Shown here in pieces: positions 58,616 to 64,000 of a stretch of 64,000 bases of DNA. Every line of letters begins with the position of its first letter. The stretch's first letter is position 1. A program made the position numbers and the translations under genes. The notes beneath the pieces are model-generated. The model ran no database searches, had not been told where the DNA came from, and saw only the letters and a list, made by a program, of their open reading frames with translations. Origin of the DNA: CAZGUX01 sp964529305 (GTDB lineage Bacteria; Acidobacteriota; Terriglobia; Bryobacterales; Bryobacteraceae); NCBI GenBank assembly GCA_964529305.1, contig CAZGUX010000103.1, forward strand, positions 1 to 64,000. The letters are read 5' to 3'.

Positions 58616-59931
58616 CGCGCCTCCAAGGCCAGGACGGTGGCATGGAGGTTGGGCGTCACCGATGTGGTGTCGATCCTCAGCCGATCCCCTTCCTGGGTGA
58701 ATTTCAACGGCTTCTTGGACGCCAGAAGACTGACCTGCCGCACCCGGTGCTTCAGGCCTGCAATCTCAAGAGAAGCCGACGGCCAGTCGAACACGTGCGC
58801 GTACACCGTTCGGCCCTTGGCTGTGGTTCGTCCGAACGGCAGCGACTGGAGCGGCCCGTAGGTGGTGCCGTAAATCGATTCGCCGTTCGCCTTCAGCCAC
58901 TCGCCCATGGCCAGCAGCCTCTCTTCGAACTCCGGTTGGATGGCGCCTTCCGGCGTGGGGCCGACGTTCAGCAGGAAGTTGCCACCCTTGCTGGCCGCGT
59001 CGATCAGGGTCCGGATCAACTCGGTCGTGCTCTTGTAGCGCAGATCGTTCCGGTTGTAGGCCCATGTCCCGTTGATGGTCATGCAGGTCTCCCAGGGTTG
59101 GAAGTCCTCGGGCTTGGGTGGCTCGGCGGCGAGCGCCTCATCGCGGGGGCTGAAGTTGGCGACCTTCGAATGGCGGGTGGGAATGCCCTTCGGAAGCCGC
59201 TGCTCGGGGGTGGCGTAGTCGCCCATGGGCCCGATGCGATTGTTGATGAGGCAGCGGGGCTGGAGTTCCCGAATCATTTTGTGGAAGCGGACCCCGTCCC
59301 ACTTTTCGTGAAGGCCCAGCCCGTCGAACCAGATGACGAAGAGGTCGCCGTAGCGGGTGAGCAGTTCGCGAAGCTGCAGTTCCATGTAGCTCAAATAGAG
59401 CGGCCATTCCGGCCGGAACGCCTCGCCTTTCCAGTTCTCCCTTGACGGTTTGGCCGTGTCGCGATAGGCCGCGTGATGCATGTCGGGTGGCGAGTAATAA
59501 AACCCGAACGGCAGTACTTCGTCGTGCGCGGCCTTCGCCAGCATTGCCGCGATGTCCTTGCCGTATGGGGTCCGCGTGATCTTGTACTCGGTGAAGGCCG
59601 AGTCGAACATCGCGAAGCCGTCGTGGTGTTTGGAGGTGAAGACCATGTACCGCTGTCCGGCCGCCTTGGCTAGCTTCACCCACGCCTTCGGGTCGAAACG
59701 GACCGGATTAAAGCGCGCGGGCAGAGACCGGTAATCCGCCTCGGAGAGCGTGCCTGCTTCGGGCCGCATCAAGGGCCAGGACGCTTCCACACTGGCCAGC
59801 GAATACGGCCCCCAGTGAATGAACATGCCGAATTTGCAGTCGTTGAATCGCCGGATGCGCTCGGCCGCGGGATCTTCCGCCACGGCCGGCCATTGGAGCA
59901 GGATGAATAGGAGTAGAAGGAAACGAGTCAT
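58612..59931 (-). CDS. Exported alpha-L-fucosidase (GH29)
   Basis: A 439-residue protein; the ATG at 59931 gives a signal peptide (MTRFLLLLFILLQWPAVA), although the frame is open to 60201. GH29 motifs are KFGMFIHWGPYSLAS, YMVFTSKHHDGFAMFDS, FYYSPPDMHH and the nucleophile Asp203 in VIWFDG. The C-terminal part has the beta domain with TSKGGNFLLNVGPT-like sequence (DAASKGGNFLLNVGPTPEG). It releases fucose from glycans in the periplasm or outside. The coupled URO-D-family gene suggests downstream processing of the same or a linked substrate. Confidence 0.92.
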   Translation of the reverse strand: MTRFLLLLFILLQWPAVAEDPAAERIRRFNDCKFGMFIHWGPYSLASVEASWPLMRPEAGTLSEADYRSLPARFNPVRFDPKAWVKLAKAAGQRYMVFTSKHHDGFAMFDSAFTEYKITRTPYGKDIAAMLAKAAHDEVLPFGFYYSPPDMHHAAYRDTAKPSRENWKGEAFRPEWPLYLSYMELQLRELLTRYGDLFVIWFDGLGLHEKWDGVRFHKMIRELQPRCLINNRIGPMGDYATPEQRLPKGIPTRHSKVANFSPRDEALAAEPPKPEDFQPWETCMTINGTWAYNRNDLRYKSTTELIRTLIDAASKGGNFLLNVGPTPEGAIQPEFEERLLAMGEWLKANGESIYGTTYGPLQSLPFGRTTAKGRTVYAHVFDWPSASLEIAGLKHRVRQVSLLASKKPLKFTQEGDRLRIDTTSVTPNLHATVLALEAR

Positions 59932-59949
59932 GGAGTTCAACCCGCGGTC

Positions 59950-59955
59950 ATCGTA
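59950..59955 (-). promoter_or_regulatory. -10-like box TACGAT
   Basis: TACGAT on the minus strand predicts a start near 59943, which leaves a leader of about 12 nt before the fucosidase ATG. Confidence 0.35.
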
Positions 59956-59988
59956 GCGCCCGCGATCGCGGAGCGATAGGCTCCGTTT

Positions 59989-59994
59989 TACCCT
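59989..59994 (+). promoter_or_regulatory. -10-like box TACCCT, leaderless start
   Basis: TACCCT ends 8 nt before the ATG at 60002. GGGAGAG in the same stretch could also act as a ribosome-binding site. Confidence 0.3.
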
Positions 59995-60001
59995 GGGAGA
60001 G

Positions 60002-61486
60002 ATGTCCGAAGACTTACGCGCAGCGCCGCTCGACATGACGCCGGACCAGTTCCGCCGCCTGGGCCACGAACTGGTCGACCAGGTGGCCGAGTTTCTGCAA
60101 TCCTGGGACGGCCGGCCCGTCACCCCGGGTGAGAGTCCGGCGCAGGTTCGCGCCCTTCTGGGAGACATCACCTTCACCGAGCATGGTGAAGACGAAAGCA
60201 CGGTGCTGCAGTCGGCCTGGCGCCTGCTGGTGGAACACTCTCTGCTTAACGGACACCCGCGCTTTGGCGGCTACGTGACGTCGTCGCCCGCGCCCATCGG
60301 CTGCCTCGCCGACCTGATGGCCTCCGCCCTCAACCCCAATGTCGGGGCCTGGATCCTGGCGCCGATCGCCACGGAGATCGAACTGCAGACCATCCGCTGG
60401 ATCGCCGAGTTCATCGGCTACCCGTCGAGTGCGGGAGGCCTGCTGGTGAGCGGCGGCAATATGGCCAACTTCGTTGGCTTCCTCGCCGCCCGGCGCGCCA
60501 AGGCCGGTCCCGGGATTCGCTCCGCCGGGGTCGCCTCGGGCGGACGCCTGCTGGCCTATACCTCGCAAGAGACTCATACCTGGATTCAAAAGGCCACCGA
60601 CCTGTTCGGCCTGGGCACCGATGCGATTCGATGGATCCCGTGCGATGCCCGCTGCCGCATCGACCTCGCCGCCCTTCGGCAGACGATCGAGCACGACCTG
60701 GCTGCGGGCGGACGGCCGTTCTTCCTCAGCGCTTCCGCCGGAACGGTGAGTACGGGCGCGGTCGACCCCCTTCCGGACTTGGCGGAGATCGCGCGAGCCT
60801 ATGATCTCTGGTTTCACGTCGACGGCGCGTATGGCGGGCCGGCCGCGGCGCTGCCGGACGCTTCGGCCGACCTGAAAGGCCTTTCCTTGGCCGATTCGGT
60901 GGCCCTCGATCCGCACAAGTGGCTGTATGCTCCCGTGGAAGCGGGCTGCACCCTGGTGCGCAACCCAGCCGCGCTACGCGACACGTTCGACTACTCGCCG
61001 GCCTACTACCACTTCGAGGCGGACGCCGAGGAGGCGCCCCTCAACTTCTACGCGACCGGCCCGCAGAACTCTCGCGGCTTCCGCGCGTTGAAAGTATGGA
61101 TGGCGCTGAGGGCCGCCGGCCGCGAAGGCATGCGCCGCATGATCGCCGATGACATCGCGCTGGCCAGGGCGCTCTACCGCAAGGTGCAGGGACACGACGA
61201 ACTGGAGGCGCTTACGCACGGGCTCAGCATCACGACCTTCCGCTATGTGCCGCGCGGCGTCGATCGCGCCGATCCCTACCTGAATCAACTGAACGAACAA
61301 TTGCTCGAGCGTATCCAGAAGAGCGGAGAGTTGTTCCTGTCCAACGCGCTGATCAACGGCACGTTCGCGCTCAGGATGTGCATTGTCAACTTCCGCACCG
61401 CGATGGCCGACATCCGCGCGATTCCGGAGATTGTCATTCGGCTCGGCCGCGAGGTCCACACGCGGTCCGGCCCTGCCGCATCCTGA
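60002..61486 (+). CDS. PLP-dependent group II (aromatic-L-amino-acid-type) decarboxylase
   Basis: A 494-residue cytoplasmic enzyme. The start MSEDLRAAPLDMTPDQFRRL follows TACCCT and GGGAGAG. Family features are NGHPRFGGYVTSSPAPIG, LNPNVGAWILAPIATEIE, GGLLVSGGNMANFVGFLAAR, HVDGAYGGPAAALP and the PLP lysine Lys306 in LDPHKWLY. It removes the carboxyl group of an aromatic or related amino acid to give an amine. The enzyme lacks partners here, so the product is unknown. Its 3' end overlaps the convergent DUF3592 gene by 53 nt. Confidence 0.92.
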   Translation: MSEDLRAAPLDMTPDQFRRLGHELVDQVAEFLQSWDGRPVTPGESPAQVRALLGDITFTEHGEDESTVLQSAWRLLVEHSLLNGHPRFGGYVTSSPAPIGCLADLMASALNPNVGAWILAPIATEIELQTIRWIAEFIGYPSSAGGLLVSGGNMANFVGFLAARRAKAGPGIRSAGVASGGRLLAYTSQETHTWIQKATDLFGLGTDAIRWIPCDARCRIDLAALRQTIEHDLAAGGRPFFLSASAGTVSTGAVDPLPDLAEIARAYDLWFHVDGAYGGPAAALPDASADLKGLSLADSVALDPHKWLYAPVEAGCTLVRNPAALRDTFDYSPAYYHFEADAEEAPLNFYATGPQNSRGFRALKVWMALRAAGREGMRRMIADDIALARALYRKVQGHDELEALTHGLSITTFRYVPRGVDRADPYLNQLNEQLLERIQKSGELFLSNALINGTFALRMCIVNFRTAMADIRAIPEIVIRLGREVHTRSGPAAS

Positions 61487-62636
61487 CGATCGCGTACAAC
61501 GCCGCGCCCACCACGAGTACCTTGATCCAGCCCGGCCCAATGACGAAGAAGATCGCCAACAGGCCGAGCGCCATCGTCAGGGCCCCGGCAACGGTGACGA
61601 ACCTGCGGAGCCACACCGCCTCCCGCCAGCGGCCCGTTCGCCAGGCGTCCACCATGGCGTGGAGCGTGAACTCATCCTGCGAGGTTCCTTCCCGGAAGAG
61701 CATTACCAGCATGCTTCCCATGAACACGACCAACCCCAGTCCAGCGGCCGTGATGGTCACGGTGAGCCACACCGTCCGATGCAGGTTCAGATAGCGTTCG
61801 ATCGCCTTGACCAGGGGCGTCTCGCCGATGACGATGGACACCAGCAGAATGCCGGCCATGGTGAGCCAGTCGCGTATTCTACCCCGGCGCGCCGTGGGTT
61901 CGTCCCGCTCGACCGCTTGCGGCGCCCACAGGCTCTCGTGAGGCAGACTGGGATCGAACAGAATGCCGCCTTTGTCCCCGGGTTTCCAGGCTCGAGCGTC
62001 TTCCGGAGGCAGGTGCCCGCTGGCCCCCTGGTGTTCGTGGCCCGTGTGGTCGGCATACCAATACCGGACCTTCCACTGCGTCACGCCATTGATTTCCAGG
62101 TTGGTCTCCTCGACTTCGGTCACGGTCGCTTCCGCCCTGCGGCCCACACGCCACAATCGGCGTTCGCGCAGGATTCCCAGGACAGTGCGACGGAACAGGA
62201 ATCCCCCGACTAGGGCGAACACCGCGCCGAGACTCGCACCGACGACGCCGAACTCGGACTTCGTCGCACCGTCCACCTGTTGCGTGCCCGGCGTCGAAGG
62301 CAGATACGTGACCGTCAGCGGCAAGCCCGGGGCGAGTTGCTCCCAGAGGTCGACGTCGACTTCCACCGTGTTCTCGATCGTTTGCCCCTCCACCGTCCGG
62401 AAGCGATAGTGGACCTGGTACCGCGTCCGGCGATTCCCTCCCTGTTTGGCCTTTTGAATTGATTTCGAGATGACCGTCGCCGTCACGGACTCCCCGCTCC
62501 GGGCCAACTGCGAGGTCCGCACCAGGTCCTTCACGCCCACGCCAACAAAGAACAGGCCGATGACCAGAAAGCCGCCTCCGATCCAGAACAGGATCGACCT
62601 TCGGATCTGCTTCCACAGCGATGGCGACTCAGGCAC
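61434..62636 (-). CDS. Membrane protein with two DUF3592-like domains
   Basis: A 400-residue protein with a GTG start, in tandem with a related gene upstream (8-nt overlap, 62629-62636). Spans lie near residues 14-34, 130-148, 262-280, 290-312 and 352-385. Between spans are two soluble DUF3592-type beta domains: SVTATVISKSIQKAKQGGNR...VHYRFRTVEGQTIENTVEV and AEATVTEVEETNLEINGVTQWKVRYWY. The function of DUF3592 is unknown. The 3' end overlaps the convergent decarboxylase gene by 53 nt. Confidence 0.8.
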   Translation of the reverse strand: MPESPSLWKQIRRSILFWIGGGFLVIGLFFVGVGVKDLVRTSQLARSGESVTATVISKSIQKAKQGGNRRTRYQVHYRFRTVEGQTIENTVEVDVDLWEQLAPGLPLTVTYLPSTPGTQQVDGATKSEFGVVGASLGAVFALVGGFLFRRTVLGILRERRLWRVGRRAEATVTEVEETNLEINGVTQWKVRYWYADHTGHEHQGASGHLPPEDARAWKPGDKGGILFDPSLPHESLWAPQAVERDEPTARRGRIRDWLTMAGILLVSIVIGETPLVKAIERYLNLHRTVWLTVTITAAGLGLVVFMGSMLVMLFREGTSQDEFTLHAMVDAWRTGRWREAVWLRRFVTVAGALTMALGLLAIFFVIGPGWIKVLVVGAALYAIVRMRQGRTACGPRGRAE

Positions 62637-63123
62637 GGCGCTTCCTCCGGGACGGTTTCGATCGCAATCCGGCCACCAGGATGACTACGGCCAACACCGT
62701 AAAGATCGAGCCTAGACCGCCGAAGAGCCAGGGCAGAAAGAAACCCGAACTTTGGCCGGCAACGCGATAGTGGTGGGGAGCTTCGGGAAGATATCTCACG
62801 TCAATCGGCCCGCGTTCGTCGAGCTTCGCCCAGGTGCCGCTGTCGACTTTGGCCGAGCCGCGAATCTGGGCCCGCGAGGCTGTCTCGAAGCGGAACTCCA
62901 CGTAGTGGCCCGTCGAGGAGTCGTCCGCCGTCCCGTCGTGAATCCTCTTGATGAGCACCATGCCGCGGGCCGTGCTGCCGTGCGTCTCGAACCGCTTGGC
63001 CTCGCGCGCCTTCTGAACGCCGGCTCCCACTCCGATTCCCAGAAACAGCAGGCCGAACGCCAGCCAGAATCCGCCGAACCACAACACGAACCGGTGTTCT
63101 CCGCCGGGGGGCTTTCGGGCCAT
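62629..63123 (-). CDS. Small DUF3592-like membrane protein
   Basis: A 164-residue protein starting at the ATG at 63123 (MARKPPGGEHRFVLWFGGFW). Spans at ~15-34 and ~128-152 flank one DUF3592-type beta domain (ARGMVLIKRIHDGTADDSST, YVEFRFETASRAQIRG). It precedes the larger two-domain relative and overlaps it by 8 nt, which suggests duplication. The frame is open far upstream but overlaps the divergent dehydrogenase gene, so I do not extend it. A minus-strand TACGAT lies 11 nt before the start. Confidence 0.75.
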   Translation of the reverse strand: MARKPPGGEHRFVLWFGGFWLAFGLLFLGIGVGAGVQKAREAKRFETHGSTARGMVLIKRIHDGTADDSSTGHYVEFRFETASRAQIRGSAKVDSGTWAKLDERGPIDVRYLPEAPHHYRVAGQSSGFFLPWLFGGLGSIFTVLAVVILVAGLRSKPSRRKRRA

Positions 63124-63133
63124 TTGGGAGGGG

Positions 63134-63139
63134 ATCGTA
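63134..63139 (-). promoter_or_regulatory. -10-like box TACGAT, near-leaderless start
   Basis: TACGAT on the minus strand ends 11 nt before the ATG at 63123, which predicts a leader of about 4 nt. Confidence 0.35.
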
Positions 63140-63176
63140 TCACGGCGGCCCGCTGTTTGAGAAGGGGCAGGCGGAC

Positions 63177-63182
63177 TACAAT
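63177..63182 (+). promoter_or_regulatory. -10-like box TACAAT
   Basis: TACAAT predicts a start near 63189 and a leader of about 31 nt before the dehydrogenase ATG. This is one of the few longer leaders in the window. Confidence 0.35.
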
Positions 63183-63219
63183 GAGACTGGCGTTGACGTC
63201 CGCGCCACAAGAAAAGCTT

Positions 63220-64000
63220 ATGAAAGCAGCGTTCTATACGGGTAGCGAGCGAATTGAGACGGGCGTCTGCACGCCCGTCGCCCCTGCTCCCGGCCAGGTG
63301 CAAATCCGCGTGTCGCACGTCGGCATCTGTGGAACCGACCTCCATATTGTCAAAGGCAAGATGGACCACCGCGTCACGTTCCCGCAAGTGCTCGGGCACG
63401 AGACTTCGGGTGTCATCGAGACGGTGGGCGAAGGGGTCGCGGGCTGGTCGGCGGGAGACCGCGTGACGGTGATGCCGCTCGATCCCTGCAACCAGTGTCC
63501 GGCGTGCCGAGCCGGCCACAGCCACATCTGCCAGAAACTCAAGTTCATCGGCATCGATTCTCCCGGCGCGCTCCAGGCTCTGTGGACCGTGCCCGTCCAC
63601 ACCTTGCACCGGCTTCCCGGAAATCTCTCCTTCGAACTCGGCGCGATGATCGAACCGGTGGCCGTCGCCTGCCACGACGTCCGTCTTGGGGAAATCACCG
63701 CGCAGGATTACGTCGTCGTTCAGGGCGGGGGACCTATCGGCGTTCTGTGCGCGCTGGTCGCGATGTCGCGCGGCGCAAGGGTTCTGCTGACCGAGATCAA
63801 TCCCTATCGCATCGAACTCGCCTCCCAACTCGGTGTTCGCGCCGTCAACCCCAAGGAGGCCGACCTGCCCACCCTCGTCAACGACGAGACTGGTGGAGCC
63901 GGCGCCGACGTAGTGATGGAAGTCACCGGTTCGCAGGCGGGCGCGTCGCTGATGACGCAACTGGTCCGCACCCGAGGCCGGATCGTCATTGTCGCCATCT
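63220..64000 (+). CDS. Zinc-dependent alcohol dehydrogenase (MDR family), 3' end missing
   Basis: The gene runs off the window end; 260 codons are visible from the ATG at 63220. The catalytic zinc cysteine is in SHVGICGTDLHIVKG and the GHETSGVIE histidine/glutamate block follows. The structural zinc site has four cysteines in DPCNQCPACRAGHSHIC, and the cofactor fold has VVVQGGGPIGVLCALVA. This matches the sorbitol/threonine/butanediol dehydrogenase branch. It would oxidise a polyol or sugar-like alcohol with NAD(P). The upstream DUF3592 gene is divergent. Confidence 0.9.
   Translation, partial: MKAAFYTGSERIETGVCTPVAPAPGQVQIRVSHVGICGTDLHIVKGKMDHRVTFPQVLGHETSGVIETVGEGVAGWSAGDRVTVMPLDPCNQCPACRAGHSHICQKLKFIGIDSPGALQALWTVPVHTLHRLPGNLSFELGAMIEPVAVACHDVRLGEITAQDYVVVQGGGPIGVLCALVAMSRGARVLLTEINPYRIELASQLGVRAVNPKEADLPTLVNDETGGAGADVVMEVTGSQAGASLMTQLVRTRGRIVIVAI

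Noticed and set aside
63124..63960. Upstream extension of the small DUF3592 gene
   Set aside because: The extension lies opposite a well-supported alcohol dehydrogenase and lacks DUF3592 features; the ATG at 63123 starts the recognisable protein.

Overview
The window is a GC-rich bacterial chromosome segment with about 50 protein genes, two tRNAs and no rRNA, CRISPR array or intact mobile element. The gene families point to an acidobacterium of the Solibacter/Bryobacter type. They include an Oar-like TonB-dependent receptor with a carboxypeptidase-regulatory N-domain beside a winged-helix/TPR regulator, DUF1549/DUF1553 and DUF1501 partners, TIGR03790, a propeller sensor kinase, PQQ dehydrogenase with cytochromes c, and DUF362. 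This assignment is inferred from gene content, not from a marker gene. Most products carry signal peptides, which suits a soil or sediment heterotroph that works largely in the periplasm.

Layout. 1-12.6 kb: end of a sugar isomerase/epimerase gene; a two-component-propeller histidine kinase translationally coupled to an Sfp-type phosphopantetheinyl transferase (minus); then a plus-strand run of DUF1549/1553, DUF1501, an FGE-sulfatase-fold protein, a MauE-thioredoxin fusion, an alpha/beta hydrolase and an SH3/DUF2059-like exported protein. 12.8-19.4 kb: a vapC toxin with a 37-residue putative antitoxin, a CadC-like wHTH-TPR regulator and the large Oar-like receptor. 19.4-23.3 kb: about 1.1 kb of palindrome-bearing non-coding DNA, an exported protein, and an AT-richer gap with five copies of CTTATCCGC. 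23.3-33.6 kb: FAD oxidoreductase, RmlD, PilZ-like and zinc-ribbon proteins, a LysR regulator, and a plus-strand run of cytochrome c, TIGR03790, two hydrolases and a glycosidase-like protein, ending against a membrane-anchored beta-carbonic-anhydrase-like gene. 33.7-38.1 kb: a lower-GC orphan gene, tRNA-Lys, an L-fucose-isomerase-like gene, a Kef-type antiporter and tRNA-Leu. 38.2-46.8 kb: DUF362, then an Rrf2 regulator plus cytochrome facing a cytochrome c/PQQ-dehydrogenase operon, an amino-acid permease and a TPR protein. 46.9-64 kb: D-aminoacylase, a decayed REP-associated transposase, a DUF3604-like protein, a histidine kinase, an Omp85/kinase-fold/phosphatase operon, a GH29 fucosidase coupled to a URO-D-type protein, a PLP decarboxylase, two DUF3592 proteins and the start of a zinc alcohol dehydrogenase.

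Two observations stand out. First, at least thirteen genes on both strands have a TAnnnT-like -10 hexamer ending only 7-13 nt before the start codon, which predicts leaderless or near-leaderless mRNAs and fixes several start codons. Second, the 53.5-57.5 kb operon encodes an Omp85-type barrel, an exported protein with protein-kinase-like catalytic motifs and an exported purple-acid-phosphatase-type enzyme; this is the best candidate here for an undescribed system.
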